Positions 15,967 to 25,236 of a DNA stretch of 64,000 bases are shown piece by piece. Made by a program: the position numbers and the translations under genes. A model generated the notes under the pieces. It was not told the origin of the DNA. It ran no database searches and was given only the letters and a program-made list of their open reading frames with translations. Position 1 is the stretch's first letter, and each line of letters begins with the position of its first letter. Origin of the DNA: IOR16 sp963521065 (lineage in GTDB: Bacteria; Bacillota; Clostridia; Peptostreptococcales; Anaerovoracaceae); assembly GCA_963521065.1 (NCBI GenBank), contig CAUQTI010000010.1:47218-111217 (forward strand), given 5' to 3'.

Positions 15967-16602
15967 ATGGAAATTACATTAGAAAAGATTGAACTGGTAA
16001 AAGACAGAACTGGGGTTAGTTACAAAGAGGCCAAAGAGGCGTTGGAAGCAGCAGAAGGAAGTGTAGTGGACGCGATTATTAACATCGAAGAGTCCATTGA
16101 CCTCAGCAGTAAGAGTAAGCTTGGCGAGCAAGGTGCTGAAATCATTGATTCCATGAAAGAAATGATTCGCAAGGGAAATATTTCAAAGATTACGATAAAG
16201 AAGGAAGATGAGGTATTGCTGAGCCTTCCTTTAAACGTAGGGATTATCGGAACGATTCTATTCCCATGGACTGCTGTATTTGCTACAATTGCAGCATTTG
16301 GTACGAAATGCAGAATTGAATTGCTGAAAGATAACGGTGAAATTGTCAATGTAAGCGGAATGGCGGCAGATACCTTTGAAAATGTAAAGGAGAAGAGTTC
16401 TGTGATTGCGGATGAAATGAAAGTGAAGGGCACGGATGTGTTCAATAACGTCATGGAAAAAGCAAATGAAGCCTTGAAGAAAAATACTGAGACAGAAATC
16501 TTTGAAGACGAAGAAGAGGAAGCAGACGAGTCTGCTGAGTGTGAGTGCGGTTGCAATGAATCAACTGCGACCTGTAACTGTGAAGAGGAAGAAAAGCAAT
16601 AA
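15967..16602 (+). CDS. DUF4342 protein with UBA-like N-terminus and Cys-rich acidic tail
   Basis: A 211-residue protein. Residues 1-45 form a UBA/TS-N-like helical bundle (LVKDRTGVSYKEAKEALEAA, related to the EF-Ts N-terminal domain). Residues 70-115 hold the DUF4342 core, with a hydrophobic segment LNVGIIGTILFPWTAVFATI that could insert into a membrane. A helical region then leads to a very acidic tail with five cysteines (ECECGC, TCNC) in the last 25 residues. Function is unknown. The ATG at 15967 is chosen because AAAGGTGGTG lies just upstream. It sits between recO and glyQS and is probably co-transcribed with them. The cysteine tail may bind metal, which is inference only. Confidence 0.82.
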   Translation: MEITLEKIELVKDRTGVSYKEAKEALEAAEGSVVDAIINIEESIDLSSKSKLGEQGAEIIDSMKEMIRKGNISKITIKKEDEVLLSLPLNVGIIGTILFPWTAVFATIAAFGTKCRIELLKDNGEIVNVSGMAADTFENVKEKSSVIADEMKVKGTDVFNNVMEKANEALKKNTETEIFEDEEEEADESAECECGCNESTATCNCEEEEKQ

Positions 16603-16632
16603 AAAATAAAGAAACAGAAATGGTAGGGTAAG

Positions 16633-18036
16633 ATGAAAAACGAATTTTCAATGGACAAAATTGTAGCATTGGCAAAATCTCGCGGTTTTGTATATCCGGG
16701 TTCTGAGATTTATGGAGGACTTGCAAATACGTGGGATTACGGTCCGGTAGGTGTCGAATTAAAGAATAACGTAAAAAAAGCATGGTGGAGAAAGTTTGTA
16801 CAGGAATCAAAGTATAATGTGGGGTTGGATGCTGCGATTTTAATGAATCCGAAAACTTGGGTGGCATCGGGCCACGTAGGCGGGTTTGCGGATCCTTTGA
16901 TTGACTGCAAAAGCTGTAAAGCCAGATTTCGTGCAGATAAGCTGATTGAAGATTTTATGCAGAAGAAAGATGGAGAAGCGATTACAGTTGACGGATGGTC
17001 CAATGATAAGCTGGAAGGATACATTCAAGAAAATAAAATTTCTTGTCCGGAATGCGGGAAGAACGATTTTACAGGGATTCGGCAGTTTAACTTGATGTTT
17101 AAAACCTTTCAGGGTGTCACTGAAGATTCGAAATCAGAGATTTTTTTGCGTCCGGAAACGGCGCAGGGTATCTTTGTAAACTTTAAAAATGTAGCGAGAA
17201 CGACACGGAAAAAAATGCCGTTTGGAATCGCGCAGATTGGAAAATCCTTCCGAAATGAAATTACTCCAGGTAATTTCACGTTCCGTACAAGAGAATTTGA
17301 ACAGATGGAATTGGAATTTTTCTGTACGCCGGGAACCGATTTGGAATGGTTTGATTATTGGAAAAATACGTGCGTGAAATGGTTGGAATCACTCCAGATG
17401 GACATGGAGCGTATTCGCCTTCGGGACCACGACAAAGAAGAACTCTCCCATTACAGCAACGCAACGACGGATATCGAATTTTTATTTCCGTTTGGCTGGG
17501 GCGAACTATGGGGAATTGCAGATCGAACCGATTTTGACTTGAAGCAGCATCAGGAGCATTCAGGGCAGGATATGAGCTATATGGATGCATTGACCAACGA
17601 AAAATATGTTCCGTATTGTATTGAGCCGTCTTTAGGTGCAGACCGTGTTACTTTAGCATTTTTAGTAAACGCTTATCACGAAGAAACGGTGGTTGACGGA
17701 AAAGGGCAGGAGGATACTCGTGTTGTCATGAAGTTCCATCCGGCATTGGCGCCGTTCAAGGCAGCTGTGCTTCCTTTAACGAAAAAGCAGTCGGAAAGCG
17801 CCGAAGCACTTCATGCCGAGCTTTCTAAATACTTTATGATTGACTATGATTTGCCGGGAAGCATCGGAAAGCGATACCGGAGACAAGATGAAATTGGAAC
17901 GCCTTTCTGTATTACTGTAGATTTCGATACAGAGAATGATCAGTCCGTTACGATTCGAAACAGAGATACGATGCAGCAAATTCGTTTACCGATAGACCAA
18001 TTGAAAAACTATATCGAAGAACAATTGATTTTTTAA
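16633..18036 (+). CDS. glyQS: Glycyl-tRNA synthetase (single-chain, eukaryote/archaea-like type)
   Basis: A 467-residue class II synthetase of the alpha2 type, unlike the alpha/beta two-subunit enzyme. Motif 2 is seen in GKSFRNEITPGNFTFRTREF. Motif 3 is GADRVTLAFL. The N-terminal part has the class signature RGFVYPGSEIYGGLANTWDYG. A CxxC pair with a further CxxC (CKSC, CPEC) suggests a zinc insertion. The C-terminal anticodon-binding domain starts near APFKAAVLPL. It attaches glycine to tRNA-Gly in the cytoplasm. It follows the DUF4342 gene by 30 bp, with no room for a T-box leader, and ends in a terminator. Confidence 0.97.
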   Translation: MKNEFSMDKIVALAKSRGFVYPGSEIYGGLANTWDYGPVGVELKNNVKKAWWRKFVQESKYNVGLDAAILMNPKTWVASGHVGGFADPLIDCKSCKARFRADKLIEDFMQKKDGEAITVDGWSNDKLEGYIQENKISCPECGKNDFTGIRQFNLMFKTFQGVTEDSKSEIFLRPETAQGIFVNFKNVARTTRKKMPFGIAQIGKSFRNEITPGNFTFRTREFEQMELEFFCTPGTDLEWFDYWKNTCVKWLESLQMDMERIRLRDHDKEELSHYSNATTDIEFLFPFGWGELWGIADRTDFDLKQHQEHSGQDMSYMDALTNEKYVPYCIEPSLGADRVTLAFLVNAYHEETVVDGKGQEDTRVVMKFHPALAPFKAAVLPLTKKQSESAEALHAELSKYFMIDYDLPGSIGKRYRRQDEIGTPFCITVDFDTENDQSVTIRNRDTMQQIRLPIDQLKNYIEEQLIF

Positions 18037-18043
18037 CTTTATA

Positions 18044-18072
18044 GGGCAAGCTTATAAAAGCTTGTCCTTGTT
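18044..18072 (+). terminator. Terminator hairpin after glyQS
   Basis: GGGCAAGCTT and AAGCTTGTCC pair with one G-U across an ATAA loop. The T-tract is weak (TTGTT). Confidence 0.65.
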
Positions 18073-18186
18073 ACTAGCAAATTTATTTATTACAGAAGAA
18101 AATTTGTGTGTAATACGAGCAAAGAATAAAAAAATTCGTTATAGTTAAATGGATTATCGGAAAAATGATAAAATATTGCGCTGCTG

Positions 18187-18228
18187 ATATATGCAAATAA
18201 GAATCCTTGTTTTAGCATATATTTTTTT
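18187..18228 (+). terminator. Second hairpin with T-tract upstream of ppdK
   Basis: ATATATGC (18187-18194) and GCATATAT (18215-18222) form an 8-bp stem with a 20-nt loop, followed by six or more T. It may be a back-up terminator for the preceding operon or a leader attenuator for ppdK. The order relative to the ppdK promoter is not settled. Confidence 0.45.
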
Positions 18229-18232
18229 AATT

Positions 18233-18264
18233 TTGTAAATAAGGTCTGTCTTCAATGATATAAC
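18233..18264 (+). promoter_or_regulatory. Possible promoter for ppdK
   Basis: An extended -10 element (TG, then TATAAC at 18259-18264). TTGTAA at 18233-18238 is a candidate -35, although the 20-bp spacer is long. The 285-bp gap between glyQS and ppdK otherwise holds only the two hairpins. Confidence 0.35.
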
Positions 18265-18321
18265 AAATGACTTTATTGAATCATAAACCACAATATTAAA
18301 AACTTAAAGGAGAGATGAGAA

Positions 18322-20952
18322 ATGGGAAAGAAGTACGTTTACCTTTTTAAAGAGGGTAATGGAAACATGCGCGAATTATTAGGAGGTAAAGGTGCAAATT
18401 TGGCGGAAATGACGAACTTGGGCATGCCAGTTCCGCAGGGATTTACAATTACAACAGAAGCATGTACACAGTATTACGCGGATGGAGAAAAAATTAATGA
18501 CGACATTCAAGCAGAAATCTTAAGTTACATAGCTGAGCTGGAGAAAATCTCAGGCAAAAAATTTGGTGATTTAGCAAATCCTTTGTTAGTTTCTGTCCGT
18601 TCCGGAGCCAGAGCGTCCATGCCTGGTATGATGGATACGATATTAAATTTAGGTTTGAATGATAAAGTAGTAGAAAGCTTTGCAGAAAAAACCGGAAATC
18701 CTCGTTTTGCATACGATTCTTACCGTCGTTTTATTCAGATGTATTCTGATGTGGTAATGGAAGTCGGAAAATCCTATTTTGAAAAGTTAATCGATGAGAT
18801 GAAGGAAAAGAAGGGCGTTACACTTGACACTGAGCTGGAAGCGGAGGATTTGAAAGAACTAGCAAGGCTGTTTAAAGTGGAATACAAAAACAAGGTTGGA
18901 GCAGAATTCCCTTCTGATCCTGTTGAGCAGCTGATGGGAGCGGTAAAGGCTGTTTTCCGTTCGTGGGAGAACCCTCGTGCCATCTATTACCGGAGAATGA
19001 ATGACATTCCTTCTTCTTGGGGAACGGCTGTCAATGTACAGGCGATGGTATTTGGAAACATGGGAGATACTTCAGGAACTGGGGTTGCTTTTTCTAGAAA
19101 TCCGGCTACCGGTGAAAAGAAGCTTTATGGAGAGTTTTTAATGAATGCGCAGGGGGAAGATGTTGTTGCTGGTGTAAGAACACCTCAGACAATTGATCAA
19201 TTGAAGGAACAAAATCCTGCGGTTTATGAGGAGTTTTACAATATTGTATATACTTTGGAAAAGCACTATAGAGATATGCAGGATATGGAGTTTACCATTG
19301 AAGAGGGTAAGCTTTACATGCTGCAGACAAGAAATGGAAAACGTACAGCAGCTGCGGCACTTCAGATTGCGTGTGACCTCGTAGATGAGGGCATGATTAC
19401 AGAAAAAGAAGCCGTTTGCATGATTGATCCGAAACAGCTTGATGCATTGCTCCATCCACAATTTGATGCAGCAGCTTTGAAAGCGGCAACGCCGATTGGT
19501 GAAGCACTTCCTGCATCTCCCGGTGCAGCTTGTGGTCAGGTAGTTTTCACTGCGGAGGATGCAACCGAGTGGACGACAAAGAAAGGTGCAAAGGTAATTC
19601 TCGTTCGTCTGGAAACCTCTCCGGAAGATATTGAAGGAATGCACTATGCACAGGGGATTTTGACGGTTCGCGGAGGAATGACTTCTCATGCGGCGGTAGT
19701 TGCCAGAGGAATGGGAACCTGCTGTGTATCCGGATGCGGAGAAATCAAAATAAACGAAGAGAAGAAGTTGTTTACACTTGGTGGAAAGGAATTCCATGAA
19801 GGAGATTTCATTTCGCTGGATGGTTCTACCGGTAAAATTTACGGAGAAGCAATCAAGACAGTGGACGCTTCCATCTCTGGAAATTTCGATCGCCTGATGA
19901 AGTGGGCGGATGAATATCGTGTCTTGAGAGTGCGTACCAACGCAGATACGCCAAAAGATGCAAAGCAGGCAAAGAGCTTCGGCGCAGAAGGAATTGGACT
20001 GTGCCGTACAGAGCACATGTTCTTCGATGCGGCCAGAATTTCTGCGATGCGGGAAATGATTGTATCCAACACAGAAGAGCAGAGAAGAGCAGCGCTTGCA
20101 AAGCTTTTACCGATGCAGAGAGGTGATTTTGAAGGTATCTATGAAGCAATGGGAGGTTTCCCTGTTACAATTCGTTTCTTAGATCCTCCACTTCATGAAT
20201 TTTTACCGACAGATCCAGAAGATGTAGAAGAACTTGCAAAGGATATGAAGATAGAAGTCAGTGAATTAAATGCAGTTATCACTTCGTTACATGAAACAAA
20301 TCCGATGATGGGGCATAGAGGCTGCCGACTCGCTGTTTCTTATCCTGAAATTGCGGAAATGCAGACAACGGCGGTGATCGAAGCGGCACTTGCAATCCAG
20401 AAAAAACATCCGGAATGGAATCTGGTTCCTGAAATCATGATTCCGTTAATCGGAGAGATTAAAGAACTGCAATATGTGAAGAATGTCGTGACGCAAACTG
20501 CGGATGCAATCATTGAAAAATCCGGTACAGAGATGAAGTATATGGTCGGCACTATGATTGAAATTCCGCGTGCTGCTTTGACCGCAGACGAAATCGCAAA
20601 AGAAGCAGAATTTTTCTCCTTCGGTACGAACGATTTGACACAGATGACATTTGGATTCAGCAGAGATGATGCAGGCGCATTTTTAGGCTCTTATTATGAA
20701 AAGAAAATTTATGAGAATGATCCATTTGCAAGATTGGATCAGACTGGCGTAGGCAAATTAGTGGAGATGGCTGTAGAATTAGGGCAAAAGACAAGACCGG
20801 ATTTAAAACTTGGAATCTGCGGCGAACATGGAGGAGATCCTTCTTCCGTAGAGTTCTGCCATAAGGTTGGGCTAAATTATGTATCTTGTTCCCCATTCCG
20901 TGTGCCGATTGCAAAGTTGGCCGCAGCGCAGGCAGCAATTAAACTTTCTTAG
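18322..20952 (+). CDS. ppdK: Pyruvate, phosphate dikinase
   Basis: An 876-residue enzyme that interconverts pyruvate + ATP + Pi and phosphoenolpyruvate + AMP + PPi. In anaerobic Clostridia it often serves glycolysis with PPi. Domains in order: an N-terminal ATP-grasp nucleotide-binding domain (about 1-340), a swivelling domain with the phosphorylated histidine (GGMTSHAAVVARGMGT, about residue 455), and a C-terminal PEP/pyruvate TIM barrel with LGICGEHGGDPSS and the catalytic cysteine region. Length is standard. The ATG is preceded by AAAGGAGAGATGAGA. It is a single-gene unit ended by a strong terminator. Confidence 0.98.
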   Translation: MGKKYVYLFKEGNGNMRELLGGKGANLAEMTNLGMPVPQGFTITTEACTQYYADGEKINDDIQAEILSYIAELEKISGKKFGDLANPLLVSVRSGARASMPGMMDTILNLGLNDKVVESFAEKTGNPRFAYDSYRRFIQMYSDVVMEVGKSYFEKLIDEMKEKKGVTLDTELEAEDLKELARLFKVEYKNKVGAEFPSDPVEQLMGAVKAVFRSWENPRAIYYRRMNDIPSSWGTAVNVQAMVFGNMGDTSGTGVAFSRNPATGEKKLYGEFLMNAQGEDVVAGVRTPQTIDQLKEQNPAVYEEFYNIVYTLEKHYRDMQDMEFTIEEGKLYMLQTRNGKRTAAAALQIACDLVDEGMITEKEAVCMIDPKQLDALLHPQFDAAALKAATPIGEALPASPGAACGQVVFTAEDATEWTTKKGAKVILVRLETSPEDIEGMHYAQGILTVRGGMTSHAAVVARGMGTCCVSGCGEIKINEEKKLFTLGGKEFHEGDFISLDGSTGKIYGEAIKTVDASISGNFDRLMKWADEYRVLRVRTNADTPKDAKQAKSFGAEGIGLCRTEHMFFDAARISAMREMIVSNTEEQRRAALAKLLPMQRGDFEGIYEAMGGFPVTIRFLDPPLHEFLPTDPEDVEELAKDMKIEVSELNAVITSLHETNPMMGHRGCRLAVSYPEIAEMQTTAVIEAALAIQKKHPEWNLVPEIMIPLIGEIKELQYVKNVVTQTADAIIEKSGTEMKYMVGTMIEIPRAALTADEIAKEAEFFSFGTNDLTQMTFGFSRDDAGAFLGSYYEKKIYENDPFARLDQTGVGKLVEMAVELGQKTRPDLKLGICGEHGGDPSSVEFCHKVGLNYVSCSPFRVPIAKLAAAQAAIKLS

Positions 20953-20968
20953 TTAGATGATTGAACTT

Positions 20969-20999
20969 AGCCGTTTGTTTTGGCAAACGGCTTTTTTCT
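20969..20999 (+). terminator. Strong rho-independent terminator after ppdK
   Basis: A 9-bp stem AGCCGTTTG/CAAACGGCT followed by TTTTTCTT. Confidence 0.92.
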
Positions 21000-21083
21000 T
21001 GAGAATTATTTCTTGAATAATTTTTTTGTTATTAAATAATGATATATAATATTGTTATAATTTGTTCTTTTAGAACGAAAGCA

Positions 21084-21112
21084 TTGAAAATTTGGAATAG
21101 TAGGAATATAAT
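21084..21112 (+). promoter_or_regulatory. Sigma-A-type promoter for the dipeptidase gene
   Basis: TTGAAA, a 17-bp spacer, TATAAT, 48 bp before the start codon. Confidence 0.7.
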
Positions 21113-21159
21113 GAATGTGGATTATATTTCTGCCTTAAAATGATTGAAGGAGTGATAAA

Positions 21160-22623
21160 ATGGAATATAAAATTACAGGGCACGAACCGAAAGCGTTGTT
21201 TCAATACTTTGAAGAAATCAGTGCGATACCGAGAGGTTCAGGAAATGAAAAAGAAATCAGTGAATATCTGATTGCATTTGCAAAAGCACACAATCTTTTT
21301 TGTTACCATGATGCGGAGCATAATGTTGTGATTAAAAAGGCAGCGACACCGGGATATGAAAAAAGTCCGGCTGTGATGCTGCAAGGACATCAGGATATGG
21401 TCTGTGAAAAAAATAATGATGTGCTTCACGATTTTGAGAAGGACGGAATTGACTTAATTGTAAAAGATGGAATCGTAACAGCCAATGGGACAACCCTGGG
21501 TGCTGATAACGGAATTGCAGTTGCACTCATGCTGGCAATTTTAGATGCGGATTATTTAAAGCATCCTGCGCTGGAATGTGTGTTTACCGTGAAAGAAGAA
21601 GTGGGGCTGGATGGGGCTGCTGCTTTGGATGGCAGTGTTCTAGATGCCCGGATTATGATTAATCTTGATTCAGAGGAAGAGGGTATTGCGACGGTAAGCT
21701 GTGCGGGCGGAATGCGCTATACGATGAAAAAGAAGGCCGCTTATGAAACTGCAGAAGAGGCATTTTTACTCAATGTAGAGGTAAAAGGGCTTTTAGGGGG
21801 ACATTCCGGTTCTGATATTCACCTTGAGCGGGGAAATGCGAATAAATTTATGGGTCGTCTGCTTGCTGCTGCCTTAAAAAAGGCGGATGCACGGTTAGCG
21901 TCCATAAAAGGTGGAAATAAAGACAATGCCATTCCGAGAGAAGGTAACTTTACACTTGCTTTTTCAGATGCAGATGAAAGGGAACTTGTAAATCAGGAAT
22001 TGAGTGAACTCAAAGAGAAAATAAGAAATGAATATTCTGCGGATGAACCGTCTCTTTCCATCGGAATTTCTGCCTCGGAGGGCAGGGAAATTAAGGTGTG
22101 GACGCAAGAAGAGACAGCTCGCATTGCAAAATTGATTTTCCTGGCTCCTGACGGGGCACAGAAACGAAATGTCCGCCAAGGGGGATTTATTGTTTCTTCA
22201 TTAAATATGGGTGTGATTGAGAGCGGAGAAGAAGGGGTGTCGGTGGTATTTGCACCTAGAAGCTCCGTTGCTTCATCGCAGGAGGAAATTGTTGCAAGAC
22301 TTTCCATGCTTGCAGAAGAGCTTGGGTTTGAAACTGAAATTGCGGGAGAATATCCTGGTTGGAGCTTTGCAGAAGATTCGAAAATCAGAGATACTTTTAT
22401 CGAAAGCTTTCATCGCTTATTCCATGCGGAGCTTCGTATCGAAGCCATCCATGCGGGGCTAGAGTGCGGCCTCTTTGCAGGAAAGCTTCCTGGATTGGAT
22501 GCCATTGCAGTTGGGCCTACTATTAATAATTGTCACACGCCGGATGAAATAATGGATTTGGCTTCTTGTGAACGTACTTGGACGTTACTGACAGACGTAC
22601 TTGAGAACTTAAAATTTGCATAA
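21160..22623 (+). CDS. pepD: Aminoacyl-histidine dipeptidase (PepD-like, M20 family)
   Basis: A 487-residue cytoplasmic metallodipeptidase of family M20. Metal ligands and the catalytic base are seen in LQGHQDMVCEK, TLGADNGIAVA and VKEEVGLDGA. A lid/dimerisation domain is inserted (about 205-380, GLLGGHSGSDIHLERGN), and the last metal histidine lies near NCHTPDE. The family cleaves dipeptides such as Xaa-His. It stands alone with its own promoter. The next gene on the same strand is an OPT peptide transporter, which fits a peptide-catabolising lifestyle (inference). Confidence 0.93.
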   Translation: MEYKITGHEPKALFQYFEEISAIPRGSGNEKEISEYLIAFAKAHNLFCYHDAEHNVVIKKAATPGYEKSPAVMLQGHQDMVCEKNNDVLHDFEKDGIDLIVKDGIVTANGTTLGADNGIAVALMLAILDADYLKHPALECVFTVKEEVGLDGAAALDGSVLDARIMINLDSEEEGIATVSCAGGMRYTMKKKAAYETAEEAFLLNVEVKGLLGGHSGSDIHLERGNANKFMGRLLAAALKKADARLASIKGGNKDNAIPREGNFTLAFSDADERELVNQELSELKEKIRNEYSADEPSLSIGISASEGREIKVWTQEETARIAKLIFLAPDGAQKRNVRQGGFIVSSLNMGVIESGEEGVSVVFAPRSSVASSQEEIVARLSMLAEELGFETEIAGEYPGWSFAEDSKIRDTFIESFHRLFHAELRIEAIHAGLECGLFAGKLPGLDAIAVGPTINNCHTPDEIMDLASCERTWTLLTDVLENLKFA

Positions 22624-22702
22624 AATTGAATTTTAGGTAATCGTTTCAAGCTTATCATATATTATCAATATATAGATAATAGTGGAATATGATTAAGGTT
22701 TG

Positions 22703-22711
22703 TGGTATAAT
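22703..22711 (+). promoter_or_regulatory. Extended -10 promoter element for the OPT transporter gene
   Basis: TGGTATAAT is a consensus extended -10 about 45 bp before the start codon. No clear -35 is seen at the right distance. Confidence 0.5.
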
Positions 22712-22755
22712 AGCAATGCTATTTTACTATTATGTAACGAAAGGAAGAAAAAAGT

Positions 22756-24669
22756 ATGGCAACGAACAAAAAAGATTTTAAGCCTTTCATTGCAGCAGAC
22801 AAAATTGTACCTGAATTTACGTTTACGTCGATTTTTTTAGGTATTATTTTAGCTGTCGTTTTTGGCGCAGCAAATGCGTATTTAGGCTTAAGAGTTGGAA
22901 TGACCGTATCCGCGTCAATTCCGGCTGCCGTTATTTCTATGGGAGTCATTCGCTTAATTTTAAAGAAAGACTCTATCTTGGAGAATAATTTGGTGCAAAC
23001 CATTGGTTCAGCGGGTGAATCGGTAGCTGCGGGAGCTATCTTTACCTTACCGGCTATTTTCCTATGGGCACAGGAAGGCATTGTCGAAATGCCGACCTTA
23101 ATTGAAATTTTCCTAATTTCTTTAGTAGGCGGTCTGCTTGGTGTTTTATTCATGATTCCGCTTCGAAAGGCTCTCATTGTTGAAGAGCATGGTACTTTGC
23201 CTTATCCGGAAGGAACGGCTTGTGCAGAAGTACTTTTGGCTGGAGAAGAAGGCGGTGCGAAAGCATCAACTGTATTTGCAGGACTGGGAGTTGCTGCCGG
23301 ATATAAATTTGTATCAGGTGGTCTGAACGTTTTCCCTAGCTCTGTAGAAACAGAGATTTCCGGCTATAAAGGCTCCATGTTTGGGATGGATATCTTACCG
23401 GCATTACTTGGGGTAGGATATATCTGCGGACCTAAAATTTCCGGCTATATGTTAAGCGGTGGTATCTTAGGATGGTTTGTCTTAATGCCGCTCATCAGCT
23501 TATTCGGAGGCGAGGCCGTAATCTTCCCGGGAAGTGATCCAATCAGCACATTAGGACCATGGGACTTATGGGGAACCTATGTAAGATACATCGGTGCAGG
23601 AGCTGTTGCTGCCGGAGGTATTTTAAGTTTGATTAAATCTCTCCCTCTCATTATTAAAACGTTTTCACAGGCGATGAAGAGTTTTTCTAAGTCTAGTGGA
23701 AGCTCTGAACTCAGAACGGAACAGGATTTACATATGCCGACCATTTTAATCAGTATTGCGGTAATCGCAGTGATTATTTGGCTGTTGCCTATCTTCCCGG
23801 TTACGTTGATGGGCGCTATCATTATTGTAGTATTTGGATTTTTCTTTGCAACCGTATCGTCAAGAATGGTTGGGCTTGTAGGAAGCAGTAATAATCCAGT
23901 TTCCGGAATGGCAATTGCAACCTTGCTGATTGCTACGGTACTTTTAAAGGCAACTGGCGTAGATGGTGCAAACGGTATGATTGGTGCGATTTCAATCGGT
24001 TCCATTATCTGTATCGTTGCTGCAATCGCAGGAGACACTTCACAGGATTTAAAAACAGGGTTCCTTTTAGGCGCAACGCCGAAGAAACAGCAGATTGGTG
24101 AAATTATAGGTGTTTTTGTATCCGCACTGACAATTGGTGGTGTACTTTATTTGTTGAATGAGGCATGGGGCTACGGTTCCAAAGAGATTCCGGCGCCGCA
24201 GGCAAGCATGATGAAGATGATTGTAGAAGGCGTTATGAATGCAGAGCTTCCGTGGACTTTAATCTTTGCAGGCGTAGGGATTGCAATTTTAATCGAAGTT
24301 CTTGGAATTCCAGTGCTTCCATTTGCGGTAGGTTTATACCTTCCTTTGGGATTATCTACAGGCATTATGGTAGGTGGCCTTGTGAGACTGTACATTGATA
24401 AGAAGAAGAATCTCTCTGAGGGAGATAGAAAAGACCGCACCGAGCGCGGTATTTTGTACACTTCCGGCTTGATTGCAGGAGAAGGCTTAGTCGGCGTATT
24501 GCTTGCTATCTTTGCAGTCATAAAATTTGCAGACGGATTTACCCTGGCAGATAAACTTGCGGCAGCTGGAGATGTCTTTAATATTGGGCAGCTTGGCGGA
24601 GTCGTGGTATTTGCTTTATTAACGCTATCCCTTCTCTATGTTATCGTAGGAAAAAAGAAGAATAGCTAA
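22756..24669 (+). CDS. OPT-family oligopeptide transporter
   Basis: A 637-residue integral membrane protein with about 14-16 predicted transmembrane helices and short loops. It belongs to the OPT (oligopeptide transporter) superfamily, recognised by TFTSIFLGIILAVVFGAANAY at the first helix, GLRVGMTVSASIPAAVI in the second, and the GDTSQDLKTGFLLGATPKKQ motif in the central loop. Bacterial members take up oligopeptides with ions; metal-chelate substrates are also known for the superfamily. The ATG has AAAGGAAG upstream. It may supply peptides to the dipeptidase encoded just before. It ends in a hairpin terminator. Confidence 0.92.
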   Translation: MATNKKDFKPFIAADKIVPEFTFTSIFLGIILAVVFGAANAYLGLRVGMTVSASIPAAVISMGVIRLILKKDSILENNLVQTIGSAGESVAAGAIFTLPAIFLWAQEGIVEMPTLIEIFLISLVGGLLGVLFMIPLRKALIVEEHGTLPYPEGTACAEVLLAGEEGGAKASTVFAGLGVAAGYKFVSGGLNVFPSSVETEISGYKGSMFGMDILPALLGVGYICGPKISGYMLSGGILGWFVLMPLISLFGGEAVIFPGSDPISTLGPWDLWGTYVRYIGAGAVAAGGILSLIKSLPLIIKTFSQAMKSFSKSSGSSELRTEQDLHMPTILISIAVIAVIIWLLPIFPVTLMGAIIIVVFGFFFATVSSRMVGLVGSSNNPVSGMAIATLLIATVLLKATGVDGANGMIGAISIGSIICIVAAIAGDTSQDLKTGFLLGATPKKQQIGEIIGVFVSALTIGGVLYLLNEAWGYGSKEIPAPQASMMKMIVEGVMNAELPWTLIFAGVGIAILIEVLGIPVLPFAVGLYLPLGLSTGIMVGGLVRLYIDKKKNLSEGDRKDRTERGILYTSGLIAGEGLVGVLLAIFAVIKFADGFTLADKLAAAGDVFNIGQLGGVVVFALLTLSLLYVIVGKKKNS

Positions 24670-24692
24670 GAAAATACGGTCTTAGGTGATTA

Positions 24693-24742
24693 TTTCATGG
24701 AGTAAACTATCGCACGTTGGTATCTGCTCCATGAAATTTTCT
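24693..24742 (+). terminator. Terminator after OPT transporter gene
   Basis: A 10-bp perfect stem TTTCATGGAG/CTCCATGAAA with a 24-nt loop, then TTTTCTT. Confidence 0.8.
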
Positions 24743-24876
24743 TATTATGTAGGAAATATCATAAAAATAGCAGCAGTGAAATCACATGAAAATTATCAGA
24801 AGTTCTCTTTGGACAGACTGTAAAATGAAAAAAATGGGGTTCATTGTCGCTACATTTTTATTGCAGGAGATTAGGA

Positions 24877-25236
24877 ATGGGAAAGCGGTCTAATATAAAT
24901 TATTTGGATTATATTCCAAAAAGAAACTCTGATTACGCATGGGAAATGAATGAAAATGATAAAGTCGTTGTAATTGTAACATGGACAGGGTTTTACCATC
25001 GTTTTGCGCAAAAAATATTCAAAAAGCCGAAGTTCAGCCAGATTGAACTTGATGAATTTGGAAGTTTCGTTTGGGTGCAAATTGACGGGAAGAGGACTGT
25101 CTTTGAAATTTCTCAAATAGCAGAAGCTGAATTTGGTGAGAAAATTTCTCCGTTAATGGAACGGCTAATTCAATTTTTTGAGATTTTGAAAGAACACAAA
25201 TTTGTTACGTTAAAGGAGAATCATTCGCATGCTTAA
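24877..25236 (+). CDS. PqqD-superfamily (RRE-like) protein
   Basis: A 119-residue protein matching the PqqD fold, a winged-helix peptide chaperone. The family pattern is seen in IELDEFGSFVWVQIDGKRTV followed by EISQIAEAEFGEKISPLMERL, then FEILKEHKFVTL. In RiPP pathways such domains bind leader peptides, but no radical SAM enzyme, precursor peptide or exporter is visible nearby. The ATG at 24877 is preferred, with AGGAG upstream at 24865-24869. An earlier in-frame ATG at 24844 would place the ribosome binding site inside the gene. It overlaps the next gene by 8 nt, so the two form a translationally coupled pair. Confidence 0.78.
   Translation: MGKRSNINYLDYIPKRNSDYAWEMNENDKVVVIVTWTGFYHRFAQKIFKKPKFSQIELDEFGSFVWVQIDGKRTVFEISQIAEAEFGEKISPLMERLIQFFEILKEHKFVTLKENHSHA

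Noticed and set aside
16020..16658. 212-residue minus-strand open frame rich in Ser
   Set aside because: Antisense to the DUF4342 gene; the Ser/Phe bias mirrors the Glu/Lys codons of the real frame.
19138..20016. 292-residue open frame on the minus strand
   Set aside because: It lies wholly inside ppdK, has a Cys/Phe-rich, low-quality composition and no ribosome binding site; a shadow of the real gene.
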